Assembly (NCBI GenBank): GCA_937927975.1
Contig: CALEZT010000177.1
Location: 1-64,000, forward strand
Length of the DNA stretch: 64,000 bases
Direction of reading: 5' to 3'
DNA from: an uncultured Phycisphaerales bacterium
GTDB taxonomy: Bacteria > Planctomycetota > Phycisphaerae > Sedimentisphaerales > Anaerobacaceae
The notes under the pieces are model-generated. The model made no database searches and was not told the origin of the DNA. It saw nothing but the letters and a program-made list of their open reading frames with translations. The position numbers and the translations under genes are program-made. Shown in pieces: positions 36,347 to 44,892 of this stretch. Numbering within the stretch: position 1 is the first letter of the stretch; the number at the start of each line of letters is the position of its first letter.

Positions 36347-36643
36347 CCTCTCATCCGTTCAATCCGTTTCTCGGGATGTCCTTCGGGGCCCGCAGACTCG
36401 CGCAAACCAGCTTGCGGCCCCCTCCCCGGAGGGCGTTGGTTCTTCTGTTTTCACACAGCGGGCGGTCACGACTTGCGACAGCCTGCATGAGCTCCGAGCT
36501 CACGCAGGGTTATTGTCGCGTCCGGTCACAGAGAACGCAAGATCATTTTCCAAAAGGCCGCCGGCAATCGGGAAACGCTTGGGACAACAACGGCCCGCCA
36601 TCGCCGGCAGATCTCGATGTCGTTCGCAGGTCCCCCTGTCGGG
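36347..36643. other. Non-coding gap
   Basis: I see no reading frame with gene-like content in these 300 bases, and no strong hairpin or repeat. Confidence 0.4.
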
Positions 36644-37000
36644 TCACGCCGTCAGCCACCGGATGGCCTCGTCCATGTCGGTGAACACTTTGTTGTGGTA
36701 TCCCCGATTGACCGAGACGGTCTCGTAGAACTCGAACCAACTGCTGTGCTCGGGCCGGTCCACGATCGCGGCGCGGAAACCCTGCATGGACGGGTAATTC
36801 GATACGATATTGAATGTCTCCAAAACCCCCACTCGACCCTCAACACCCCGAATGTCGATCAGAAGATTCGAGCGGTTGTGCGAGGCAATCTCGCGAAAGA
36901 CACCCGCTATGATTTCTCCCGAAACCCGAGCATCCGCCTGACCCAGAATGCGGATCGTCAGATAGTCGGGCTGAACGTCGGTTTCAATTCGCCATGCCAT
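36644..37000 (-). CDS. STAS/SpoIIAA-like domain protein
   Basis: The 118-residue protein (MAWRIETDVQPDYLTIRILGQADARVSGEIIAGVFREIASHNRSNLLIDIRGVEGRVG ... FRAAIVDRPEHSSWFEFYETVSVNRGYHNKVFTDMDEAIRWL) fits the SpoIIAA-like STAS fold, close to the group annotated as STAS/SEC14-like. These domains bind small ligands or partner proteins. GGAGG lies five bases before the ATG. A promoter sits directly upstream. Isolated in the window, so no partner can be named. Confidence 0.78.
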   Translation of the reverse strand: MAWRIETDVQPDYLTIRILGQADARVSGEIIAGVFREIASHNRSNLLIDIRGVEGRVGVLETFNIVSNYPSMQGFRAAIVDRPEHSSWFEFYETVSVNRGYHNKVFTDMDEAIRWLTA

Positions 37001-37069
37001 ACTTGCCTCCGTCGCCTATCTCACCCTATAGCAAGACCGAACACATGGACTCTTGCCTAAAGTCGTAGT

Positions 37070-37098
37070 ACTATAGCCAGAAGTCTTACTCGATCCAA
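37070..37098 (-). promoter_or_regulatory. Promoter (TTGGAT-17-TATAGT) for the STAS gene
   Basis: On the minus strand TTGGAT (37098-37093) and TATAGT (37075-37070) are 17 bases apart, about 70 bases before the start codon at 37000. Confidence 0.6.
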
Positions 37099-37140
37099 GT
37101 CAAATACCTGGACTTATATCTTTTTTGGCAACAAGAATTT

Positions 37141-37968
37141 CTACGAGGGGAGGTCGCGACATCGCCAGATGATGCCGCCGAGGATTGCCAGAGAGACCAG
37201 AATGGCCGCGAGCCAGGCCATGTTGTCAATGGGCCAGGCGTACCAGAGATTCGAGTAATAGACCAGGTAGAAGAGCGTCGCCTTGTGCAGAAAGTGCAGG
37301 GGAGGCCACCACTCGGCCACGATGGCGATGAAGTAGTTGAGCGTCAGAAAGCCCGCGGCCAGGCCGGCGGCCGCGTACAGCCGATCGAACGACGCGGCGC
37401 ACACCAGGGCGAAGGCCCCGAACGCCCCCGCCAGCAGCGCCGCACAGGCGGAAAGACGCAGGAACAGGCTCAGATCGATCGGCTCACTGAACGTGTAGAT
37501 GTGGACCGAGGCCACGGTTCCCAGGAACATCATCGCAATCAGGCCGAACATACCCACGAGCGACAGAACGGCCGCGCAGATGTACACCTGCGTCCGCGTA
37601 ATCGGACGGCTCAGGATCAGCTCCATCGCGCCCCGTTGCGTCTCGCCGGGAAGCAACCCGACGGGCACGCCCACCGCGTACAGCATGTACAGAAACATGA
37701 CCAGCGGATGCTGATAGCCCACCGTCAACAGCGCCGTCATGCTGCCGGACTCGACGAGATCCCCGCCGATCGCGGTTCGCACGATCGAGGGAAGATGCTT
37801 GAGGATCGTCAGGAACATCTTGACGTTCGCGTTGTCGTGGACGATGGCGGCCACCGCGATCTGCATCAGGAAGATGACCGCGGCCATTCCCAGCCACGCA
37901 GGCAAGACACGAAGAAACCAGAACCACAGCAGCGTCAACGGAAACGGCGGGCGGCGGGATCGAATCAT
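37141..37968 (-). CDS. ABC-2 type transporter permease
   Basis: The 275-residue protein has six membrane helices (for example LPAWLGMAAVIFLMQIAVAAI, PLVMFLYMLYAVGVPVGLL, ICAAVLSLVGMFGLIAMMFLG, FFIA-type LTLNYFIAIVAEWW) and the GAMELILSRPITRTQVYICA segment typical of ABC-2 exporters. Its start overlaps the stop of the ATPase gene (ATGA). The pair probably exports a lipid, polysaccharide or peptide; the substrate cannot be told. Confidence 0.88.
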   Translation of the reverse strand: MIRSRRPPFPLTLLWFWFLRVLPAWLGMAAVIFLMQIAVAAIVHDNANVKMFLTILKHLPSIVRTAIGGDLVESGSMTALLTVGYQHPLVMFLYMLYAVGVPVGLLPGETQRGAMELILSRPITRTQVYICAAVLSLVGMFGLIAMMFLGTVASVHIYTFSEPIDLSLFLRLSACAALLAGAFGAFALVCAASFDRLYAAAGLAAGFLTLNYFIAIVAEWWPPLHFLHKATLFYLVYYSNLWYAWPIDNMAWLAAILVSLAILGGIIWRCRDLPS

Positions 37969-38909
37969 GCACGGAGCCCTTTCGAATCACCGGTCCCGCA
38001 CGCGGAATCGGACGGCTCTTGATAGTATTGCAGAAAGGCCTCCTGCAGCGACGTCTGCGGCGTCGTGACGCGATCGACGGCAAACTGGTTGAGCCACCCC
38101 AGAACCGGGCCCGCCGGGCCCTGGTAGGCCAAGTGCAAGACTCCAGGCTCCTGCTCGACGACCCGCACGCCGGGCAATCGGGCGACAGCCGCGTCGGGAC
38201 GCAACGTCGGGTCGGCGAACCACACCTTCAGTCGCTGCTCGCCCTGCTGCACGATCTGCGAGATCGGCGCCAGCTCCACCAGACGGCCCTCTCGGAGAAT
38301 CGCGGCCCGTCCGCAGATGGCCGACACCTCGCTCAGATCGTGCGAGGATAGCAGAATGGCCGCCCCACCGGCGGCAGTCTCCTGAATCAGTTTGAGAACG
38401 ACGTCCCGCATGAGCGGGTCGAGGCCCGCGGTGGGCTCGTCGAGAATCAGCACGTCCGGCTGATGCTGGAATGCCAGGATCACGGCCACCTTCTGGCGAT
38501 TGCCCTTGGACAAGTCGCCGACGGGACGCCTGAGATCCAGTTCCAGACGTTCGGCCAGCGCCCTGCGTCGAGCCGCGGCGCCGCAATCTCCCCCCAGCGC
38601 CGCCAGCACGCTCAGCGACCGCCCGGCCCTGGGACGTCCCCAGATGCGGAATTCCCCCGGCAGATAGCCGATCCTCGCGTGCATCGTGCCGCGGCCGGCT
38701 TTCACGCGCTGTCCCAGGACGCGAACCTCGCCGTCGCTGGACCGCAGCAGACCCATGATGCAGCGGATCGTCGTGGTCTTGCCTGCCCCGTTGGGGCCGA
38801 GGTATCCGAAGATCTCGCCGGGCTCGATGGCGAAGGAGATGTCCTCGATCCCCCGCGACCGCCCGTACCGTTTCGTCAACGACCTGATCTCAACTGCCGC
38901 CATACTCAT
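37965..38909 (-). CDS. ABC transporter ATP-binding protein
   Basis: Walker A GPNGAGKTTT, signature LSKGNRQKVA, Walker B VLILDEPTAGLDP and the switch histidine in SSHDLSEV are all present. The A-loop aromatic is in LTKRYGRSRGI. The C-terminal 90 residues resemble the extension common in ABC-2 partners. The ATG at 38909 starts MSMAAVEIRSLTKRY; the longer frame upstream lacks homology. It forms an exporter with the coupled permease gene. Confidence 0.93.
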   Translation of the reverse strand: MSMAAVEIRSLTKRYGRSRGIEDISFAIEPGEIFGYLGPNGAGKTTTIRCIMGLLRSSDGEVRVLGQRVKAGRGTMHARIGYLPGEFRIWGRPRAGRSLSVLAALGGDCGAAARRRALAERLELDLRRPVGDLSKGNRQKVAVILAFQHQPDVLILDEPTAGLDPLMRDVVLKLIQETAAGGAAILLSSHDLSEVSAICGRAAILREGRLVELAPISQIVQQGEQRLKVWFADPTLRPDAAVARLPGVRVVEQEPGVLHLAYQGPAGPVLGWLNQFAVDRVTTPQTSLQEAFLQYYQEPSDSACGTGDSKGLRA

Positions 38910-39106
38910 CCAGAACTTCGCACAGAGTGGCCCCAGCACGATAGTCGCGGACGACGGCCACATGTTGCAGAGAGTCTACAACGAACCAGGAGGATCTTCA
39001 ACTGCCGGGATTCTCAGGAAGGAGAAAGAAGGCCCAACTATGATGAAGAAGGAACTCAGGTTCTGCGTGAAGAAGTCGGCTCGCCTTCCAGCGCCAGGCG
39101 AGAAGG

Positions 39107-41773
39107 CTACTTCGGGTCTCGTCCCGCTGCGATCCCCTGGACACCCGCCTGTCCCGGCAGACCTGGGAATCCTCGCCAGCCTTCGGTCAGACCCTGGACG
39201 ATCCGCACGACCACGATGGCGTCGCTGCGAAGGTCCCAGTCGAGCGGGACGATCGGCACCGGCCCAACCGTCTGCATCGAAGGGGCCAACAGATCCCAGA
39301 GAGGTCTGGCGACCGCGATCACGCCCGCGCTGAGATCCGGCTCGGCCCGAGGCGTCGGCCAATGGGGAGACGCGAGCCGAACGCTCATCTGGGCGAATCG
39401 CTCGACGTCCACCTTGACCATGGCCATCAGTTCCGCCAGCGTGTGCGACTCGATCCAGGCCTTGACCGCCTGCAGCGTGAACAGGCACGTCAAGTCGCGG
39501 CTCGTCGCGTGCGGGTCCTGAAGCTCTTTCGTGACGCACTCGGTCCACAGCGCCGGCTGCAGGGCCAGCGCCAGCAGAGACTTGCCGGATCGAACCTCCA
39601 ACGCCTGGCGGAACGCCCCTGCCAGTTGCTCCTCCCAATCGGCGGCAAGAAAATCGAACAGAGTCTCACGGCCCCGCGGAACCACGACGGTCCCGCTCAA
39701 ACCATGATCGCGTTCGAGCGTCAGACGATGGATCCAGCCGACCATCGCGGAAAGCCGATGGCCAAGGTCATGATTCTCCGACGGACGCCCGATCCCGCCG
39801 GCCAGGGGCTGCGGCATCTTCGGAACGCGATCGACGAAACAGGAGTACCCCGTCCGCGGCAGAAGGACCCAACCGACTCCCGCAGCCATCAGCGCAAGCC
39901 CGATCCCATGCGAGACCCACTGAACGACGCTCTCCGGCGCCGATAGCGTCGGGAGCCCCAGACAGAAGACCAGCCAGGCCAGGGCCAGGCACACCACACC
40001 CGCGCCGCGGCATCGCCACGCCGGGGGATTCAGGTGCCCAGGGGCCTCGCTCTCCTCGACTCGATCCGGATGCGCCAGTGACGGACAAGCGACAACCGAA
40101 GCGAGGCCGACGCCCGCGATCACAGCCATCGCCAACGCCCAGACCGTCGAGATCGAAGTCCATTCATGGGGCCACAGCGGCCATGTCAGGCCGACCAGAC
40201 CCGCGAGGATCATCACGGCGCCGACGCAGAATCCCCATCCGCCGACGCGTTTTCGATAGGCGGCCATGGGTCCGGACGCGGACGCGTCCTGCCCTTCTCG
40301 AACACGGTTGCGCTCGTGGCGGATCCACCCGGTCGGCAGCGTCATCAGGACCGAAGCCGCCAGGGACAGCCATCCGCCTCCGATCACGAAGAGGATTTCC
40401 CGCGTGAACAACCCGGCCGAGACGCCGGCCAGCCCGATCACGAAGAACAGCATGCCCGCCAGATACCCGCCGCGGCCGGCCGGTCGGCTCACCGCCACGT
40501 GGGACACGTCCCCCTGCTCGGGCGTGAAACGGTCCGCCCACTGGGTCTGGGGCTGCGACAGCCAGGTCCTCATCGGTTCGTACGTCGAGCTTTCGTGCCG
40601 ACGAAAGGACTCCGCCACGCTCCGGCGAGTCCGGACCCGCCCCCACAACCGCTGACGGGTCAGCAGCTTGCCCAGTCTCGGCTGAAGGCACGAGAAGAAC
40701 CGACACAAGCTCGGCAGCGGCTCGCGCGAGCAGACGTTCCTGACCGCTTTGGCGACCACTTCGTCGATTTCCGTTTCGCCCGGCAGCAAGACGCCGGGAC
40801 GATCGCGACGTTCGCTCGCCGGAGGCGTCCGGGTCTGATGGGCCTTCTCGCAGATGCCTGCGATCTTGTCCACGAGAGACTGCGCCTGCTCGTCGAGGCT
40901 CTCCGCCCACCCGTCGGGCAGGGACCGGCCGTACAGGTCGCCCAGGTCCTCGCCTGCGACCTTCACAGCAATCCTCTCGGCCACGAGGGACAGATCCGCC
41001 TGGACCGTGCGGCAGCCGAACGAGCCGCACACATGAAGGAGGCTTTCGGTTACGGCGGTTCTCGCCCGTTCCCCTTGTCGCAGGAGGCTGCGACAGGTCA
41101 GGCCGTGGTGCAGCAGAAACTCGGCGCCGAGCTGGTGCAACTGCTCGGGGCGTTCGAGCCATGTCCGCTCGGCGTCGCAGCCGTCGAGCAGATACACCCG
41201 CTGGGCGAGGGGCTCGTTCTGGAGTTCCGCCAGCAGCATTTTCCAAACGTCGAACCACTTGCTGTCGCAGGCGGCGTCCGTGGTCGCCGTCCGGTCCGTC
41301 AGACCCAACACAGTGACATCCAACGCAGGGTCCACCTTGCGGAGGGCATGCATCAATCGCACGGCGGAGGCGACGACGCCCGAATCGGAGAGATCCAGCA
41401 GGACGGTGCAGCACATCCGCAGACGCCCGGGCCCCGCGGGATCGGTGACTTGCCCGACCGACCGCAGGCGGCGCACCAGGGACGACAGGACCGTCAGGAG
41501 CTTGTCGTCGTCCCGGCCGACGAACTCGGACCGGTCGCGAAGGACTGAAGCGTCCGGGACCTTGAAATCGGACACCCAGGGCCAGTCGCACTTGAACAGG
41601 TCTTCGCAGTAGGAATCCGCGAGCACCAGACCGAACGGTCCCTGGATCGGGATGGTCAACCGGCGAGCCAGGCCGGAGAATTCCGACAAGGTCCGCTCGG
41701 CGCAGGGCCCGAATCCGACGAACAGCGTCGGCAACGGACCCAACCCCTTCTTTCGGCTGTTCTTTGCGCTCAC
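39107..41773 (-). CDS. Membrane-embedded divergent tubulin-like protein
   Basis: The N-terminus (LPTLFVGFGPCAERTLSEFSGL) lines up with the start of the tubulin-like protein encoded upstream, but the glycine-rich nucleotide loop is GFGPCA instead of GLGGTG, and the second loop region (LDLSDSGVVAS, about 127-136) lacks GGTGAG. Residues 437-640 hold six membrane helices in three pairs. The remaining soluble parts have no motif I can name. The start is probably GTG at 41773. It is the last gene of the four-gene unit, so it may be a membrane-bound, non-hydrolysing partner of the active tubulin-like protein. Similarity to that protein is my own reading and weak outside the N-terminus. Confidence 0.7.
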   Translation of the reverse strand: MSAKNSRKKGLGPLPTLFVGFGPCAERTLSEFSGLARRLTIPIQGPFGLVLADSYCEDLFKCDWPWVSDFKVPDASVLRDRSEFVGRDDDKLLTVLSSLVRRLRSVGQVTDPAGPGRLRMCCTVLLDLSDSGVVASAVRLMHALRKVDPALDVTVLGLTDRTATTDAACDSKWFDVWKMLLAELQNEPLAQRVYLLDGCDAERTWLERPEQLHQLGAEFLLHHGLTCRSLLRQGERARTAVTESLLHVCGSFGCRTVQADLSLVAERIAVKVAGEDLGDLYGRSLPDGWAESLDEQAQSLVDKIAGICEKAHQTRTPPASERRDRPGVLLPGETEIDEVVAKAVRNVCSREPLPSLCRFFSCLQPRLGKLLTRQRLWGRVRTRRSVAESFRRHESSTYEPMRTWLSQPQTQWADRFTPEQGDVSHVAVSRPAGRGGYLAGMLFFVIGLAGVSAGLFTREILFVIGGGWLSLAASVLMTLPTGWIRHERNRVREGQDASASGPMAAYRKRVGGWGFCVGAVMILAGLVGLTWPLWPHEWTSISTVWALAMAVIAGVGLASVVACPSLAHPDRVEESEAPGHLNPPAWRCRGAGVVCLALAWLVFCLGLPTLSAPESVVQWVSHGIGLALMAAGVGWVLLPRTGYSCFVDRVPKMPQPLAGGIGRPSENHDLGHRLSAMVGWIHRLTLERDHGLSGTVVVPRGRETLFDFLAADWEEQLAGAFRQALEVRSGKSLLALALQPALWTECVTKELQDPHATSRDLTCLFTLQAVKAWIESHTLAELMAMVKVDVERFAQMSVRLASPHWPTPRAEPDLSAGVIAVARPLWDLLAPSMQTVGPVPIVPLDWDLRSDAIVVVRIVQGLTEGWRGFPGLPGQAGVQGIAAGRDPK

Positions 41774-41785
41774 GAATACCCCTGC

Positions 41786-41908
41786 AATGTACTATCTGCT
41801 ATTTGCGATTTACTATTTGGGCGTTCGTAAGGCGTCGTCATACCCGGTCGCCTCGGACCGCCTCATGGCAGGCTGCAAATCGTAAATCGTCAATCATCGA
41901 TCGTCGAT
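41786..41908. repeat. Opposed word repeats, family C, between the two tubulin-like genes
   Basis: The left arm (ctatctgctatttgcgatttactatttg, about 41791-41819) and right arm (gcaaatcgtaaatcgtcaatcatcg, about 41873-41901) are imperfectly complementary. The same words occur at 17083-17128. The element fills the 135-base gap between two genes of the operon. Confidence 0.65.
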
Positions 41909-44779
41909 TCAAACGGTCTCTCGGAACGCCTTCACGTCGGCCCGGCAGCTTTCGAGCGTGTCGCTCACCGCGTGCCGCTCCTTCTCCGACAGACCCGCGA
42001 TGGACTGGGACACGTTCTGAATCAGCGTCTCCACCAGGGCCAGGCACCGGCCCTGGCACTGGCGAACCGCCTCGGAATCGCCCAGCGGCATGCTGTGGAG
42101 CATCAGGTCGATGCGAGAGCTGGTGCCGCCGTGCAGTTCCGCCATGCGGATGCCGACCTCCGGGTCCGCCACCGACCGCATCTGCTGCCGCAATCGTTCG
42201 CTCACGGATTCGAGGAGCTTGCGCAACCCGCCCACCTTGGCGGCGTTGGCTTCGTATGTCCGGCGCTCCATCGTGTCCTTCTGGCCGTTGCTCTGGCTGC
42301 GCCACTCGGCCAGGGCGTTCTGGTACGAGACATACCAGCTCCTGTCCATCCACAGATCGGAGAACTCAAAGCCCATCCGACGAACGTACTCGTCGGTTGC
42401 CGCCACGTATTTGTCGTATCGGCTGATCGCTTCGAGACAGAACCCGTATCGCAGGCGAAGGACCTGGAGCCATTCGCCGGTGACGTGCCGGTAGTTTTCG
42501 TCCACGTTGGCCTCTCGCAGGCTGATCTCGCAGTTGTGCGTCAGCAGTTCCGGAACGCACGAGCCAGGGACCTGCTGCGCCACCGTGACATCGAGCGGCG
42601 CGGCGTACTTGCGGGACTTCGACAGGTCGATCTTGGGCTCGGCCAGCCGCCAGATCTCGCAGATGCTCCGGTAGTACGGGTGCTCATTGCTTGCCTGGTG
42701 GTCGCCCAATCCGTTGCGGAACAGGTCCCAGCCGTGGTTCTCGATGTCGCGGAGAAAACGCTTCATCTCGCCCGCCAACTGGCCCAGGTTCTGCGACAGC
42801 CGATCCTCCACCGCACGCACGTCCGCCAGTTCGGGCCTGGCCTCGCGGACGGACATCACCGTGCCGAACAGGACCGGACGAATGAGGCTCTGGCGAAGGT
42901 CCCGCTCCGACACACTGTCCAGGGCGTTGTTCGACTCCAGCGACGCGCACAGAGGCGTTGTGAAGAAGTCCGCCAGACGCGGCGATCCGTTGGATCGTCC
43001 CGAAACGCTGGCGCGCAGGGCCCGCTCGCCACTGGTCCGGCGTTTCCAGGACAGCTCGATCAAGGCATCGAGGGCCTGCTTGCGAATCGAGAAGACCCGC
43101 AGCGTCGTCTTGATCGATCCCAGCGAATTCTCGTGCAGAATCGCCTCGGCCATCGCGTTCCACCGACCGTCGATCGCCTCGCTCACCAGCGGCGCGATGT
43201 CCGTGCTCGTCCAGGAGATCGCGGGAATCCTCTGCTCCAGGCCCTCCAGGCTGTGCCGCACGGCGGCCAGGATATCCGTAACGACCGCGTTGATCTTCGG
43301 CGCCGCGGCGGCCTGCCTGTGGCTGAGCGAGGTTTCGAGGCCCTCCACCCAGGCGTCCAGGCACGCGCCGATCTGGCTGATGGGCTTGAGCTGCTCTGCG
43401 TTGAAGAAGGCCCGGCTGAACATCTCGTCGGTCGCCTCCAGAAGGCGATCGAGAGGCTTGCTGGAATCCTGGATCTTATCGCCCTCTTTGCGGGCCGCCG
43501 GCAGCAGCGAAGTCTCGATGTATCGGCGGACGTTCTGCAGAACGCTCGACAGGACCTCCTGCGAGGTCCCCCGGCCCGGCGGATCCCATCGGAATGCGAT
43601 CACCGGCTGAATGAACTCGTTGATCCCAGGCGAAGCGCCCAGTGTTTCGGCAATCCGCGTCTGCACTTGCTGGGAATAAACGGCGCGGGCATCCTGGCGA
43701 TCCCGGCCCAGGGTCTCCAGCTCGGCCAGAATTCGAGACTCGATGTTGGCCCGTCCATGTCCCGGCGTCCCGCACCACAGGCCGTAGCTGGAGAAGCACT
43801 GGCGATGGTTGTTGACCGGGTCCCTCTGCGGCAGGATCTCCGCAAGTTTGTTGTTGGCGTCGGAGCGGACCTGCTGGCCGATCGGCTCGAACGCCATGGC
43901 GCGGACCACCCGTGCGATCTGGCGGACCAGGTGCTTGCGGTCGCCGCTGCCCATGTCGACCTGGCCATTGAGCAGATACAGGAAATTGAAAGGAGCCGTG
44001 TCCCGGCGGAAGCAATCCTCACCGGCGCGGCTGCTGCGATACCGCACGCGGATGTCCGGTCGGCGCTCGTCGCTGAGGAACTCGATCTGGTCGAGCGTCG
44101 CACAGGCGGTGGCTTCGAGTTTGGGTCGCAGCATCGGATCGACGCGGAAGGCGTCGGGTAGAAGCAGATGTCCGATAACCTCGGCGGGTTTGGGGAACGA
44201 TTCGCGCGACCACCAGCGCAGATTGTAGGCCATGTCGATGAGCAATCCCGCGCCGGTCCCGCCGCAAACGCTGCTGGCGATGTGTACCGCCGGGGCTCCG
44301 TCGGCGGCCAGGACGAACTGGTCCGGCTGCTCTTCCACAATCTGCTGCGTGCTCGTCCGAAGGCTGCTGAAGCGGGTCGCGACCGCCTCGTGAATGACGG
44401 TCTCCCGCAGCTCGAAGAACGCGAGCCGCCCCAGGCGCGGAATGCCCTGGCATCCATAATCCGCAAACGTCGCGTCCTCGCGGAACCCTCGCATCCAGTC
44501 CAGATGCGGATGGAATTCGGGATAGCTGACGTTGTCCCGCACGACCTCGCCGATGTCGACGTGGTGGAACAGGTTGATGAAGTCCGAGAGAATCCCCTCG
44601 GGCGGGCCGCCGTCGTCGGAGGCGTCGGTGTCCAGCTTCAAGAACCGAATGAAGGAGGGGACGTGCCCGAACAGCTCCCGGATGTAGTGCTCTGCCCACT
44701 GGCAGACCAGAACGCCGGTGCCGCCCAGCCCCACGATCAGCGTAGGCCGCACGACGATAGGACTATTGCTCAGTCGCAT
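41909..44779 (-). CDS. Tubulin-like GTPase (Tubulin_2 family)
   Basis: The protein opens with RPTLIVGLGGTGVLVCQWAEHYI (GLGGTG at 17-22), and SSVCGGTGAGLLIDMAY (GGTGAG at 173-178) is the tubulin/FtsZ signature loop that contacts the GTP phosphates. A long helical C-terminal part (about 400-956) follows, with heptad-rich segments. The family (Pfam Tubulin_2) is found in bacteria outside cell division and is not the division protein FtsZ, which is about 380-500 residues. No membrane helix is seen, so it is probably cytoplasmic. Genes on both sides run in the same direction. Polymer formation is plausible but untested. Confidence 0.85.
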   Translation of the reverse strand: MRLSNSPIVVRPTLIVGLGGTGVLVCQWAEHYIRELFGHVPSFIRFLKLDTDASDDGGPPEGILSDFINLFHHVDIGEVVRDNVSYPEFHPHLDWMRGFREDATFADYGCQGIPRLGRLAFFELRETVIHEAVATRFSSLRTSTQQIVEEQPDQFVLAADGAPAVHIASSVCGGTGAGLLIDMAYNLRWWSRESFPKPAEVIGHLLLPDAFRVDPMLRPKLEATACATLDQIEFLSDERRPDIRVRYRSSRAGEDCFRRDTAPFNFLYLLNGQVDMGSGDRKHLVRQIARVVRAMAFEPIGQQVRSDANNKLAEILPQRDPVNNHRQCFSSYGLWCGTPGHGRANIESRILAELETLGRDRQDARAVYSQQVQTRIAETLGASPGINEFIQPVIAFRWDPPGRGTSQEVLSSVLQNVRRYIETSLLPAARKEGDKIQDSSKPLDRLLEATDEMFSRAFFNAEQLKPISQIGACLDAWVEGLETSLSHRQAAAAPKINAVVTDILAAVRHSLEGLEQRIPAISWTSTDIAPLVSEAIDGRWNAMAEAILHENSLGSIKTTLRVFSIRKQALDALIELSWKRRTSGERALRASVSGRSNGSPRLADFFTTPLCASLESNNALDSVSERDLRQSLIRPVLFGTVMSVREARPELADVRAVEDRLSQNLGQLAGEMKRFLRDIENHGWDLFRNGLGDHQASNEHPYYRSICEIWRLAEPKIDLSKSRKYAAPLDVTVAQQVPGSCVPELLTHNCEISLREANVDENYRHVTGEWLQVLRLRYGFCLEAISRYDKYVAATDEYVRRMGFEFSDLWMDRSWYVSYQNALAEWRSQSNGQKDTMERRTYEANAAKVGGLRKLLESVSERLRQQMRSVADPEVGIRMAELHGGTSSRIDLMLHSMPLGDSEAVRQCQGRCLALVETLIQNVSQSIAGLSEKERHAVSDTLESCRADVKAFRETV

Positions 44780-44892
44780 TCTCTGTTCCTCAACTCTCTC
44801 TCGACCAGCGTCTCCGACCCAGGAGGGGCCTGCGCCCCGGCTGTCCTGCCGTGCCGGAGACGATCGCCGATGGGCCGAAGCCCACCGGAATT

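Noticed and set aside
39107..44779. Calling either tubulin-like gene ftsZ
   Set aside because: Both are about 900 residues, lack FtsZ C-terminal features, and sit outside any division cluster; only the nucleotide loops of one match the superfamily.
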